A stretch of DNA of 46,248 bases, taken from positions 1 to 46,248 of IMG/VR virus record IMGVR_UViG_3300004807_000040, one strand, 5' to 3'. Below are positions 6,450-15,175 of the stretch, piece by piece. This stretch comes from a virus. Every line of letters starts with the position of its first letter. The first letter of the stretch is position 1. The notes under the pieces were generated by a model. It had not been told where the DNA came from and searched no databases. It saw only the letters and a program-made list of their open reading frames with translations. Position numbers and translations under genes: made by a program.

Positions 6450-9400
6450 ATGGCAAGTTTAGTATCTCCTGGCGTTTCAGTGACCGTTGTAGACCAGAGC
6501 AATTATGCTCCAACTGGACCTGGAACAGTTCCATTCATTCTTGTTGCTACTGCAAGCAATAAAACTAGCACCGCTGGTGGTATTGCTTCATACACAACAA
6601 GTTCAACAGTTAACACATTACAACTTGTAGCAAGCCAAAAAGACTTGCTTACAAATTATGGTTTACCTACTTTCCCAACTGATGCAAGCGGTAATCGTTT
6701 ATTTGGCAGCGAATTGTCAGAATATGGTATTATGGCAGCGCACAGTGCACTAGGAATTACAAACCAAGCATATATTTTACGTGCAAATATAGATTTAGGA
6801 CAATTAGGTGGCAGTAGTTCACGTCCATATAGTCCATCAGCAGGTGGTACACTATGGCAAGATACAGCAACAACTAGTTACGGTATTTTCCAATGGGATG
6901 CCGTAAACCAAGTATTTAATAAACAAAATCCTATAATCATTACAAGCAGCACACTACTAAACAATGGTATTCCATACAGCAACGTTGGCACAGTTGGAAG
7001 TTATGCGATTAATGCTACTAATGTTAACAATCCAGTATACCAAAAAGGCTATGATAATAGTTGGAACCTAATTGGAAGTAATGCATGGCAGAGTAAAACT
7101 CCTACTGTAACAGGTAATGCTCAAGCTACTGCACTTACTCTTACAAATAGTTTAACTATTAATGGTAACACATTCACTATTGCAAATACACAAGTAGCAA
7201 ATCTTGTAGCCACAATTAATAGCAGCGGTTTGCCAGGCATTAGTGCTGCTCTTGTTAATGGATATTTTAATATTTTTGCAAATGCTAGGGCAGCAAGCAC
7301 TGGTTATAATAATCCACCTGACGGAAGACTTAATATCACTAATTCTAGCGGTACTCCATTAACAAATCTTGGTATTGCTGGCGGCGTTTATGCTGTGCCT
7401 GCTTTACAACAAAGCGCACACTATAATAATCCAGCATGGAAATCAAGTGATGCAACACCACGTCCAAGTGGTAGTATTTGGGTTAAAACAACTGCTGTAA
7501 ATGGTGGTGCTAATTGGACCATTTATCGTTGGAACAGTTCAACTCTTAATTGGGATCAAGTAGTAGCACCTGTTCTACAACGCAGACGTTCAGCTATTCC
7601 ATATTATGATAACACTTTAGGTGGTCTTGGTATTACTAATGGTTCACTATTTGTGCATTTTGATATTCTTGCAAGTGCAACTGGCACCTATAAGATTCTA
7701 CAATGGAATGGTAATGGTTTGCCGCTTACAGTAACAGGAACTGCTATTAGTCCAACATTTAATGCTGGTGATCAATATACAATTCGCACAACAATACCTG
7801 GCTCAAGTGCATGGACTAGCACTTATACAATTACTCTAAGTGGTACAACTGCTGCAAGTTTTGTAAGTGATTTATTAGCAGCAAATATTCCTTATATTAA
7901 TGCACAACTAAGTTCAACCAATCAAATTCAATTGATTCAAACTAATGGCGGTGATATTAATATCCAGAATCTTACTGGCACTCCTATTACAACTGCAGGA
8001 TTTACAACTTCAACGCCTAACGTATATGACGAGGCTGGTTCTGGCAGTTTGAGTCTTAGTTATTGGGGTCCAGCACAAAATCTATATCAAATTCCAACTG
8101 CTCCAGTCCAAGCCCCAACTGACGGAACACTTTGGTATTACTCAACTCCACTTGAAGTTGATGTCATGATTAACGATGGCACAGCATGGCGTGGTTATCA
8201 AAGTTCTGCACTAACAAAAGATAGTCGTGGTTATACTCTAACAATGACAGACCCACTCGGTCCAATTATTAGTAGTAGTGCTCCAACCAGTCAAACAGAT
8301 GGGACTGCGCTAGTATATGGTGATTTATGGATTAATACAAGTAACCTTGAAAATTATCCACAAATCTATCGTTGGCAAAATTATCAAGGAACTAATCAGT
8401 GGGTGCAAATAAACACCAGTGACACTACAACTGAAAATGGTGTTCTATTTGCTGACGCTCGTTGGGATGGCGCTGGCACAGCAAATCCTGCGCTTGATGC
8501 AAAACCATCAATTGTTAGCTTGCTAACTAGTGACTATGTTGACTTGGATGCACCAAATCCACAACTTTATCCACGTGGTATCTTGCTGTTCAATACTCGT
8601 CGCAGCAGTTATAATGTTAAAAAGTACGTTGCAAGCAAGTTTAACAGCACTAACTATCCATTAATGTCACTACCAGCAGTAGCAGCTACTTGGCAAACTG
8701 TAAGTGGTAGCAATAGTAATGGTGTTCCATATATGGGACGCAAGGCGGTAAGAAACGTTGTAGTAAGCGCACTTAAGACAGCGGTTGATACTAATACAGT
8801 TCTACGTGAAGATCAAATTAACTTTAACTTGCTTGTTTGCCCTGGCTATCCAGAACTTACAAGTAACTTAATTTCACTTAATAATGATCGTCGTAACACA
8901 GGATTTGTGCTAGTTGATACTCCTATGGGTCTAGCAAGTGATACTACTAGCGTCAACAATTATGTAACAAATGCACTAGGTGCAAGTGATACTGGTGAAG
9001 ATGGTCTTGTAACTAGCGATAGTTATACTGGAGTATTCTATCCAGGCGCAGCGTATACTAATGCTCTTGATGGCGTTGGTCAAGTTGTTGTTCCAATCAC
9101 ACACGCAATCCTACGCATGATTATTAAGAGTGACCAAGCAAGTGCACCATGGTTTGCACCAGCAGGTGCATTACGTGGTAAGATTGATAATGTTATTAAG
9201 ATTGGTTATGTAGATCGTGTAACTGGTAAATTCTATAGTATTGGAACAAATCAAGGTCTGCGTGATCTTCTATATGCAAATAACGTCAATCCTGTTGCAG
9301 TATTCCCAACAGACGGTATTCTTAACTACGGAAATCATACTCGTCAAGCAAGTGCTACTGCTCTTGATCGTATTAATGTTGCACGTCTGATTAACTATCT

Positions 9401-9749
9401 ACGTTATAATCTTGAACGTATTGCTAAGCCACTTGTATTTGAACCTAATGATACAATTACTCGTAATACAGCAACTAATGCTGTTAGTGGTTTGCTAAAT
9501 GATATCAAGACTCAACGTGGTGTTTATGATTACCTAGTTGTATGTGATACTACAAATAATACACCTTCTACTATTGATAGAAACGAATTACATATTGATA
9601 TTGCAATTGAACCTACTAAGGCAGTTGAGTTTATATATATTCCAGTTCGTATTCTTAACACAGGTGCTATTAGTGGAACAAACGCTAATCAAAGTGGTTT
9701 AAGTAACATTACACCAAGTGTAAGTTTATCAACTACAGCCACAAAATAA
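6450..9749 (+). CDS. 18: Tail sheath protein, unusually long (1099 aa)
   Basis: The N-terminus MASLVSPGVSVTVVDQSNYAPTGPGTVPFI and the C-terminal half from about residue 640 to 1090 (KKYVASKFNSTNYPLMSLPAVAA, LVCPGYPELTSNLISLNNDRRNTGFVLVDTP, GVFYPGAAY, APAGALRGKI, INVARLINYLRYNLERIAKPLVFEPND) follow the contractile sheath family. It forms the outer tail cylinder that contracts to drive the tube through the host envelope. T4 gp18 is 659 aa; here about 450 extra residues lie between roughly 130 and 640. They contain four G-(T/S/D)-(L/I)-W...W modules (near residues 132, 341, 558 and 625) and two related beta-alpha repeats. Such insertions normally project from the sheath surface. A strong Shine-Dalgarno and a terminator after the gene suggest high expression. 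Confidence 0.95.
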   Translation: MASLVSPGVSVTVVDQSNYAPTGPGTVPFILVATASNKTSTAGGIASYTTSSTVNTLQLVASQKDLLTNYGLPTFPTDASGNRLFGSELSEYGIMAAHSALGITNQAYILRANIDLGQLGGSSSRPYSPSAGGTLWQDTATTSYGIFQWDAVNQVFNKQNPIIITSSTLLNNGIPYSNVGTVGSYAINATNVNNPVYQKGYDNSWNLIGSNAWQSKTPTVTGNAQATALTLTNSLTINGNTFTIANTQVANLVATINSSGLPGISAALVNGYFNIFANARAASTGYNNPPDGRLNITNSSGTPLTNLGIAGGVYAVPALQQSAHYNNPAWKSSDATPRPSGSIWVKTTAVNGGANWTIYRWNSSTLNWDQVVAPVLQRRRSAIPYYDNTLGGLGITNGSLFVHFDILASATGTYKILQWNGNGLPLTVTGTAISPTFNAGDQYTIRTTIPGSSAWTSTYTITLSGTTAASFVSDLLAANIPYINAQLSSTNQIQLIQTNGGDINIQNLTGTPITTAGFTTSTPNVYDEAGSGSLSLSYWGPAQNLYQIPTAPVQAPTDGTLWYYSTPLEVDVMINDGTAWRGYQSSALTKDSRGYTLTMTDPLGPIISSSAPTSQTDGTALVYGDLWINTSNLENYPQIYRWQNYQGTNQWVQINTSDTTTENGVLFADARWDGAGTANPALDAKPSIVSLLTSDYVDLDAPNPQLYPRGILLFNTRRSSYNVKKYVASKFNSTNYPLMSLPAVAATWQTVSGSNSNGVPYMGRKAVRNVVVSALKTAVDTNTVLREDQINFNLLVCPGYPELTSNLISLNNDRRNTGFVLVDTPMGLASDTTSVNNYVTNALGASDTGEDGLVTSDSYTGVFYPGAAYTNALDGVGQVVVPITHAILRMIIKSDQASAPWFAPAGALRGKIDNVIKIGYVDRVTGKFYSIGTNQGLRDLLYANNVNPVAVFPTDGILNYGNHTRQASATALDRINVARLINYLRYNLERIAKPLVFEPNDTITRNTATNAVSGLLNDIKTQRGVYDYLVVCDTTNNTPSTIDRNELHIDIAIEPTKAVEFIYIPVRILNTGAISGTNANQSGLSNITPSVSLSTTATK

Positions 9750-9771
9750 TCTATAAAATAATCAAATAATC

Positions 9772-9799
9772 AAAAGCCGCCTTAACTGGCGGCTTTTTT
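9772..9799 (+). terminator. Rho-independent terminator after tail sheath
   Basis: AAAAGCCGCC, loop TTAACT, GGCGGC and a run of six T. It separates the sheath and tube transcripts. Confidence 0.92.
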
Positions 9800-9833
9800 G
9801 TTTTTACCCCCCTTTGAAAAGTGTTGGAATTGT

Positions 9834-9841
9834 TATAAATA
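9834..9841 (+). promoter_or_regulatory. T4-type late promoter TATAAATA (perfect)
   Basis: TATAAATA is identical to the T4 late consensus and sits 19 nt upstream of the tube ATG, with AGGAG between them. It is the clearest late promoter in the window. Confidence 0.88.
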
Positions 9842-9860
9842 CTTTTATTAGGAGATACAG

Positions 9861-10484
9861 ATGGCAGTTGCATCATTATTAAACATGACGGTTCCTGTTG
9901 CAAGTAATAGTGACCAAAGTGCTGGCAATCAAGGCGTTTTGATGCCCTTGCTCAAATACCGTTTTAGAGTAACTTTTATTAATTTTGGCGTTTCAAGTCC
10001 AACTACAGAGTTAACAAAACAAGTTATGAGTTTTGCTCGCCCAAACGTTAATTTCAACAGTATTGAAATTCCAATTTATAATAGCAGAATGTATTTGCAA
10101 GGCAAACCTGAATGGCAACCATTACAAGTTGAACTTCGTGATGATGCACAAGGTAACGTAAGATTGCTTATTGGCGAACAAATTCAAAAGCAATTTGACT
10201 TTGCTGAACAAGCAAGTGCAGTAAGTGGTATTGATTATAAATTTATTACACAATTTGAAGCACTTGACGGTGGAAATGGTGCAGCCAATCCAAACGTTCT
10301 TGAAACTTGGCAATTATACGGATGCTATATTCAAGAAGTAAATTATAATAACTTTGATTATAATGTAAATGACCCTGCAACAATTACTATGACTCTACGT
10401 TATGATAATGCTCTTGAAGTTCCAACAAATAGTGGTGTTGGCAAGGCAATTACTAGAACATTTGGGGCGTCAGTAACTGGCTAA
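9861..10484 (+). CDS. 19: Tail tube protein
   Basis: The product (207 aa; T4 gp19 is 163 aa) has the family pattern YRFRVTFINFG, SFARPNVNFNSIEIPIYNSRMYLQGKPEWQPLQVELRDD, a helical middle, and LETWQLYGCYIQEVNYNNFDYNVNDPATITMTLRYDNA. These beta strands build the hexameric rings of the inner tail tube. It follows the sheath gene as in T4 and has its own perfect late promoter plus AGGAG, in keeping with a protein made in many copies. Confidence 0.93.
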   Translation: MAVASLLNMTVPVASNSDQSAGNQGVLMPLLKYRFRVTFINFGVSSPTTELTKQVMSFARPNVNFNSIEIPIYNSRMYLQGKPEWQPLQVELRDDAQGNVRLLIGEQIQKQFDFAEQASAVSGIDYKFITQFEALDGGNGAANPNVLETWQLYGCYIQEVNYNNFDYNVNDPATITMTLRYDNALEVPTNSGVGKAITRTFGASVTG

Positions 10485-10494
10485 AGGATAAACT

Positions 10495-12033
10495 ATGGCT
10501 AGTTCATATGGTTTTTTAACCAGTTTACTTAATGGACTTACTGGAAATAATGGGCTGCATGATTATGCACATGCAGCCCAAGTCTTTAGAACTAATGGTT
10601 TTTCCAGAAGCCCAAAATACAAATATCTTTTTTATGTTAACTTTGTGATCAGCAAAGATGTGCCATCAAATATTGGTGCAAGTGAAATTGGTATGCTTGT
10701 TAAAAGTGTAGAACTTCCAAAATTTACTGTAGATGTAAAAGATTTGAACCAGTATAATAGACATACCTATATTCAAGACAGAATTAAGTATGAACCCGTA
10801 AGTATTAAATTTCATGATGATAATAACAACGGGTTGCGTCAATTGTGGGCAGACTACTACAACTATTATTTTGCTGATGGAACATATGATTATAATATCT
10901 ATAACGTAGATGATCGTTATACATCACAAAATTATATAAGTGCTTGGGGATTAGATAATGGAAGTGATGTTCCATTTTTTGGTTCAATAGAAATCTATAG
11001 CATGTATGGTGGTCAAAGTAATAAGATTACACTTATGAATCCAGTTATTACAAGTTTTTCTCATGATACTCATGCTTATGACGAAGCATTAGGTATAATG
11101 GAAGCAACTATGCAAATCAGATATAATGGTGTAACCTATGAAGAAGGATTTGTTGCTGGAATACCAGGATTTAGTGAATCAAGTAGTTATGATAGCACAT
11201 TTAGTCCTTTAAGTAACAATTTAGGCGGCGGTTATTATGTAAATCCTATAACTGGTCAATTAGAACAGCAAAATGCATCATTTTCTAATCGTAATGGTTA
11301 TAATAATAGTCAAGGATACTATAGTCCTGAACAACAAGGTCAACAATTAAATCCTACAGTAGCACTTGGTTTAACTGCATTAGAAGTTGCTGCTATTAGT
11401 CAAAACGCAAAGAGTGTGCAGTCATCTGGTGGTATAATTACACCAACAGCAGATACCACTCATTCTACAGTTGCTGTTGCTGTGCCTCTTGTAGCACCTA
11501 GACCCCCAGATTTGAATAGTAGCACGGCACAAATAGATGGCGTTACCCAAAATAACACAAGCCCATATTTGTCAGGTAGTTGGCAAAATATATTATATAA
11601 TCAACATTATACCACGGATAGAATTAATAGTGCAGAATCATACGTATCTTCAATTCCAACAAATCAATTGAAAAGTTTAACAGGTTTTAGTAATAATGTT
11701 ACTTCCCAAGCATATATTGCACAACAATATATTGATAATCCTACATCATTATCTTCAACAAACATAGGCGCATCTGCTTCTGTAAATTATGGTCAACCAA
11801 ATCAAGTTCCAAGTTCATTATCTTTTACTGACCCTACGACTCCGCCCAGTTCAACATATAGTGGAAATGATTGGCGCATTCAATTGCAAAATGAAAACTA
11901 TAGCCAAAATGATATTGCGCTGGCTGCAACGCAAATATCAAAATTAAATATTGCGCCAGGTGTAAATCTTACAAATCTTGCTAAGAGTTATATACAAGCA
12001 AGCAAAACTAATACTCCAAATAATATAGTTTAA
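10495..12033 (+). CDS. Second tail-tube-like virion protein with long Ser/Asn/Gln-rich tail
   Basis: Residues 35-225 repeat the tube fold: SPKYKYLFYVNFVI, KSVELPKFTVDVKDLNQYNRHTYIQ, YEPVSIKFHDDNN, and a final TMQIRYNGVTYEEGF. The remaining 285 residues are low complexity, rich in Ser, Asn, Gln and Thr, with a repeated NILYNQHYTTDRINSAESYV / IQLQNENYSQNDIALAATQI motif near the end. T4 has tube-related baseplate proteins (gp48, gp54) that start the tube; this protein could act as tube initiator, terminator or a decoration. It starts 10 nt after the tube gene, with AAAGGATAA upstream. Confidence 0.75.
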   Translation: MASSYGFLTSLLNGLTGNNGLHDYAHAAQVFRTNGFSRSPKYKYLFYVNFVISKDVPSNIGASEIGMLVKSVELPKFTVDVKDLNQYNRHTYIQDRIKYEPVSIKFHDDNNNGLRQLWADYYNYYFADGTYDYNIYNVDDRYTSQNYISAWGLDNGSDVPFFGSIEIYSMYGGQSNKITLMNPVITSFSHDTHAYDEALGIMEATMQIRYNGVTYEEGFVAGIPGFSESSSYDSTFSPLSNNLGGGYYVNPITGQLEQQNASFSNRNGYNNSQGYYSPEQQGQQLNPTVALGLTALEVAAISQNAKSVQSSGGIITPTADTTHSTVAVAVPLVAPRPPDLNSSTAQIDGVTQNNTSPYLSGSWQNILYNQHYTTDRINSAESYVSSIPTNQLKSLTGFSNNVTSQAYIAQQYIDNPTSLSSTNIGASASVNYGQPNQVPSSLSFTDPTTPPSSTYSGNDWRIQLQNENYSQNDIALAATQISKLNIAPGVNLTNLAKSYIQASKTNTPNNIV

Positions 12034-12041
12034 TCTAAATA
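12034..12041 (+). promoter_or_regulatory. T4-late-like box TCTAAATA, 5 nt from ATG
   Basis: TCTAAATA is followed by TTTTT and then the ATG at 12047; there is no Shine-Dalgarno. Confidence 0.6.
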
Positions 12042-12046
12042 TTTTT

Positions 12047-12403
12047 ATGGCAAATACACCCACTACCCAAATTACAGATACCCAAGTTTTTTTTAATGGA
12101 TATTTTAATCAACCATTACAAGTAAGTGATGCTGTTTGGCAACAAATCTATGGTTATTTTTATAATTTAACAAATAGTGCAGATGCTGCTAATGCGTTAG
12201 CGCAAAGCGTAATTTCATTAACTTATAATAATAATTTGAATCCACTAGATTTAATAAAACAGTTTCAACAGAATCCAAATAGCAATAGTGTAAAGACACT
12301 ATTAATAAGTTTTTTTAATAGTATTAAGGGTTCTACTAGTAAATTAGGATACCAAAAACCATCTAGTGTTTCGCCAGTCGTTTCAAAAAATATTTTAGCA
12401 TGA
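12047..12403 (+). CDS. Small putative virion protein, 118 aa
   Basis: A Asn/Gln-rich N-terminus and a helical middle (WQQIYGYFYNLTNSADAANALAQSV) lead to a C-terminus STSKLGYQKPSSVSPVVSKNILA. A C-terminal pattern TSxLGY...RNIL is remembered from small virion proteins of marine T4-like phages. Its place between the tube-like protein and gp4 supports a structural role. It ends with a 4-nt overlap into the gp4 gene. Confidence 0.65.
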   Translation: MANTPTTQITDTQVFFNGYFNQPLQVSDAVWQQIYGYFYNLTNSADAANALAQSVISLTYNNNLNPLDLIKQFQQNPNSNSVKTLLISFFNSIKGSTSKLGYQKPSSVSPVVSKNILA

Positions 12404-12840
12404 AGTTTAGTCAAGGCATTTTTACGCCCAAACATCCAGAAAAATATATTGGTCGCGGTAGCATAAGATATCGAAGTGGTTGGGAATTGCAATTTATGAA
12501 TTTTCTTGATACACACCCTAGTATTAAGCAGTGGGCTAGTGAATCTATTAGTATTAAGTATGAAAATCCTATTGTCCAAAAAGTAAAAAGTTATGTACCT
12601 GATTTTTTTATAATTTATGAAGATGCAAGTGGAAATCGTAAAGGAGAATTGGTTGAGATTAAACCACATAAAGAAACTACATTAGAAGCCGCTGGTCGTA
12701 GTCAAAAAGCGCAAATTCAAGCCGTTGTCAATCAAGCCAAATGGAAAGCAGCAGCAGAATTTTGTAATAGAAATGGAATAAAATTTCGTGTAGTGACTGA
12801 ACATGAAATGTTTGCAAATACAAAGAACAAAAAAAGATAA
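12400..12840 (+). CDS. 4: Head completion protein / PD-(D/E)XK nuclease-like (gp4)
   Basis: The order YRSGWELQFMNFLDTHPSIKQWASESISIKY, YVPDFFIIYED and ELVEIKP matches T4 gp4 and TnsA-like nucleases; Asp in PDFF and Glu/Lys in VEIK form the PD-(D/E)XK core. In T4, gp4 (also called gp50) completes the DNA-filled head before tail joining. The length of 146 aa agrees with T4 (about 150). It overlaps the previous gene by 4 nt (ATGA). Confidence 0.88.
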   Translation: MKFSQGIFTPKHPEKYIGRGSIRYRSGWELQFMNFLDTHPSIKQWASESISIKYENPIVQKVKSYVPDFFIIYEDASGNRKGELVEIKPHKETTLEAAGRSQKAQIQAVVNQAKWKAAAEFCNRNGIKFRVVTEHEMFANTKNKKR

Positions 12841-12843
12841 ATT
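12836..12843 (+). promoter_or_regulatory. T4-late-like box GATAAATT, 5 nt from ATG
   Basis: GATAAATT overlaps the end of gene 4 and is followed by ATTAT and the ATG at 12849. The last base differs from consensus, so this one is weaker. Confidence 0.4.
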
Positions 12844-12848
12844 ATTAT

Positions 12849-13274
12849 ATGACACAAAAACTTGCAGAATTATTTGATTTGCCAACATCTAGTAAAGAAA
12901 TGGTTGAAGCACTTGATACGGCCAATCAATTAGAAGCTAGTTTGCCAGAGCAGCCAGAAGATGCTATGGATAAAGAGTTAGACGAATTAACTGAAAAAGC
13001 CGTAGAAAGTTTTGAAAATCTTCAAAGTTTGGGCATGAACGTTGAAGCTAGATTTTCTGCTCCAATATTTGAAGCAAGTGCAAAGATGTTAGCAACTGCT
13101 GTTACTGCAAAACTTGGTAAAGTTCAAAAGAAATTAAAACAAACAGAAATTGCACTAAAAGCAAAAAAATTGCAATATGATATCGATAAAGATAGCGGTA
13201 ACCAAGAAAGTGAAATAGTATCTGCACAAGTATTTGATAGAAATGAACTTCTTAAAACTATAAGAAAACAATAA
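12849..13274 (+). CDS. 16: Terminase small subunit-like protein (gp16)
   Basis: An acidic N-terminal third (LEASLPEQPEDAMDKELDEL) is followed by long helices: ESFENLQSLGMNVEARFSAPIFEASAKMLATAVTAKLGKVQKKLKQTE. The segment ARFSAPIFEASAKMLATAVTAK is the coiled-coil oligomerisation region of the gp16 family. The protein recognises concatemeric phage DNA and regulates the gp17 motor. At 141 aa it is a little shorter than T4 gp16 (164 aa). In T4 genes 16 and 17 are adjacent; here seven genes separate them. Confidence 0.75.
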   Translation: MTQKLAELFDLPTSSKEMVEALDTANQLEASLPEQPEDAMDKELDELTEKAVESFENLQSLGMNVEARFSAPIFEASAKMLATAVTAKLGKVQKKLKQTEIALKAKKLQYDIDKDSGNQESEIVSAQVFDRNELLKTIRKQ

Positions 13275-13277
13275 ATA
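13270..13277 (+). promoter_or_regulatory. T4-late-like box AATAAATA
   Basis: AATAAATA overlaps the stop of gene 16 and lies 17 nt upstream of the ATG at 13295, leaving a leader with AAAGGT. Confidence 0.6.
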
Positions 13278-13294
13278 TCATAAAGGTATTAACT

Positions 13295-13861
13295 ATGAAG
13301 TCCTATATTCAGTATTTGACAGATAATGAAAAGAAGTATGGGTTCCGAGCAAAGATTGCAACGGAAATCACAAAAGAATCTATGGAAAAACTCCAAAAAG
13401 TTTTGGCTCGTTGGAATCTTGAAGCAATTAGCGAACCAAAAAGTTTGCCAGTAAGTGAAGATCATACAGGTTTTGGTCATCTAAAGGCAACTGAACTTAA
13501 TATTATTGATATGGTTGTAAATTATCCTTGCACGCCAGCAGAAATGCAAGCAGCAATCCATGAAGCCACACAAATTCCGTTTAGCCACATTATGGTGATT
13601 ACACCAAATCAAGAAATTCTTGCTGCACCAATTGCACCAGAAGCATTAGGTAAGGCAATTCTTGAAAAAAGTTATCCAGAACAAAAAGCACCTCAATTAC
13701 TTGCAGACTTGGCTAATGCACTAAAAATTAAAACTATTGAACATCCATTTGCAGTAAAGCCAGAAGTTGGTAAAACTACAAATGATATTCCACAGTACAA
13801 TACAAGTCCTGTTGGAACAAACAAGAATAAACTCCCAGAACGTGGAAGAACAGGAAGATAA
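13295..13861 (+). CDS. Putative capsid internal or core protein, 188 aa
   Basis: The N-terminus MKSYIQYLTDNEKKYGF resembles the T4 capsid-targeting peptide (MKTYQEFIAEA in internal proteins). The following domain is alpha/beta (FRAKIATEITKESMEKLQKVLARWNLEAIS, TELNIIDMVVNYPCTPAEMQAAIHEATQIPFSHIMVI). The tail is basic and polar and ends LPERGRTGR. A protein of this shape is remembered from marine T4-like phages but its function is not known. It starts a run of genes with similar N-termini. Confidence 0.65.
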   Translation: MKSYIQYLTDNEKKYGFRAKIATEITKESMEKLQKVLARWNLEAISEPKSLPVSEDHTGFGHLKATELNIIDMVVNYPCTPAEMQAAIHEATQIPFSHIMVITPNQEILAAPIAPEALGKAILEKSYPEQKAPQLLADLANALKIKTIEHPFAVKPEVGKTTNDIPQYNTSPVGTNKNKLPERGRTGR

Positions 13862-13863
13862 CC

Positions 13864-14556
13864 ATGCAAATGATTGATGTATTAGCAAAACTAAAAGAAA
13901 TTGAAAGCCGCAGTCCAGAAGAACTTGGTCGTGCTATTAATACCCTTAACAAATTTAACAGCACAGAAGTTCCTGTTCACAAAGTTGCAGAAACAAAAGT
14001 AACTGAAATGCCACAAAGCAACAATAGCAATTATATGGTTGATGTTCTTTCTAAACTTAAAGAAATTAGTGACCGCAGTCCTGAAGTTGCGCATGCTATT
14101 AATAATGCAAGTCGTATGGGAACAAATGTAGCAGAAGGTATTGAAATTAAAACTAGTGGTGATGATGCTATCTTAGCACAAATTCTTAAACTTGCTGGTA
14201 TGGTCGGTGGTGTAAATTCACCTGATATGGCTGCTGCACATGGTGATGCGCCTATGGGTGGTGAAATTCCTCACGACCATGCTATGGTTCCAAGTGAGAC
14301 TGCAAAACCATCATTCCCAAGTGTTGGTGCTAATCTTCCAAATATTAGTGCTGGACCTGATATGGAAGTTACTATGGATGACGCACCTATGGGTGGTAAT
14401 CCTGATGAGCGTCGTTATAATAACAGTCCACATGAAGTATACAAAGGTCCAAAGGCAGCAGTTCCAAGTGGTAATGATCTTGCTAAACCAAAATTAACAG
14501 CACCAAAAGTTGCCGGTGGCGATAATCCAACACACGTAGCAGTAAGTTTTGACTAA
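13864..14556 (+). CDS. Putative virion protein with internal duplication, 230 aa
   Basis: Two copies of one helix are visible: MIDVLAKLKEIESRSPEELG (residue 3) and MVDVLSKLKEISDRSPEVAH (residue 58). Two copies of DAPMGG occur later, around residues 129 and 175, in a low-complexity Pro/Gly/Asp region. A LKLAGM segment near residue 107 matches the LAG motif found in three neighbouring proteins. The ATG follows the previous stop by 2 nt. A part in the prohead core or as a packaged protein is inferred from context only. Confidence 0.65.
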   Translation: MQMIDVLAKLKEIESRSPEELGRAINTLNKFNSTEVPVHKVAETKVTEMPQSNNSNYMVDVLSKLKEISDRSPEVAHAINNASRMGTNVAEGIEIKTSGDDAILAQILKLAGMVGGVNSPDMAAAHGDAPMGGEIPHDHAMVPSETAKPSFPSVGANLPNISAGPDMEVTMDDAPMGGNPDERRYNNSPHEVYKGPKAAVPSGNDLAKPKLTAPKVAGGDNPTHVAVSFD

Positions 14557-14565
14557 GGATTGATT

Positions 14566-15156
14566 ATGAATTTCCGTGATTATCTAGCAAGTGTAGAAAG
14601 AGCAAACAACGCACCAGTTAACGGCGATATTGTTAATATTGAAATTGATAGCATGAAGAGTGTTCAAGCAAGTGTTGTTGAACACACAGATACTAGTATT
14701 ACTATTGCATTAGATAATCCTGCATGGAATTTACTTGACCGCCACAATCTATTAAGTGAAGGTGCAACTCAGAAAATGGCTGAATTTGTACTAACTTTTG
14801 AAAAAGATGGTGAAAAAATTCAAAAGAAATTCTTACATCAACCACCTATGGAGGCTGCTGGCATTACTCAAGATTTCGTTCGTAATATAGCACCAGCAAA
14901 TAAAGTCAACGAAACTATGAAAGAACAAGGTTACAAGTTGCGTTATGCAAGTGCTAGTCTTGTTGAAACAGATCAACTTCCAGAAAGCGAAGTTACTGTA
15001 ATTGCTCGTAATCCGAGTGCAACAGAAGCACGTGTTACTTTTGAATGTGTTTTCAAGAAAGCAGATAGCAGCCGTAATCGTTTATTCCTTGAAGGAATTG
15101 ATTGCAGCATATCAAATGAATCTGCAAATTACTGGTCACTTCCTGTAAAGCGTTAA
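14566..15156 (+). CDS. Hypothetical virion-block protein, 196 aa
   Basis: It begins MNFRDYLASVERANNAPVNGD, again like a capsid-targeting peptide, followed by a beta-rich domain (DIVNIEIDSMKSVQASVVEHTD, SITIALDNPAWNLLD) and a C-terminal beta segment (EARVTFECVFKKADSSRNRLFLEGIDCSISNES). AAGGA lies before the ATG at 14566; a TTG two codons upstream is less likely. No family recognised. It lies between the duplicated-helix protein and the MRAxEF family. Confidence 0.65.
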   Translation: MNFRDYLASVERANNAPVNGDIVNIEIDSMKSVQASVVEHTDTSITIALDNPAWNLLDRHNLLSEGATQKMAEFVLTFEKDGEKIQKKFLHQPPMEAAGITQDFVRNIAPANKVNETMKEQGYKLRYASASLVETDQLPESEVTVIARNPSATEARVTFECVFKKADSSRNRLFLEGIDCSISNESANYWSLPVKR

Positions 15157-15162
15157 TTTTCT

Positions 15163-15170
15163 CATAAATA
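15163..15170 (+). promoter_or_regulatory. T4-late-like promoter CATAAATA, 5 nt from ATG
   Basis: CATAAATA, then ATCTT, then the ATG at 15176. No Shine-Dalgarno. It starts the MRAxEF gene family. Confidence 0.7.
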
Positions 15171-15175
15171 ATCTT

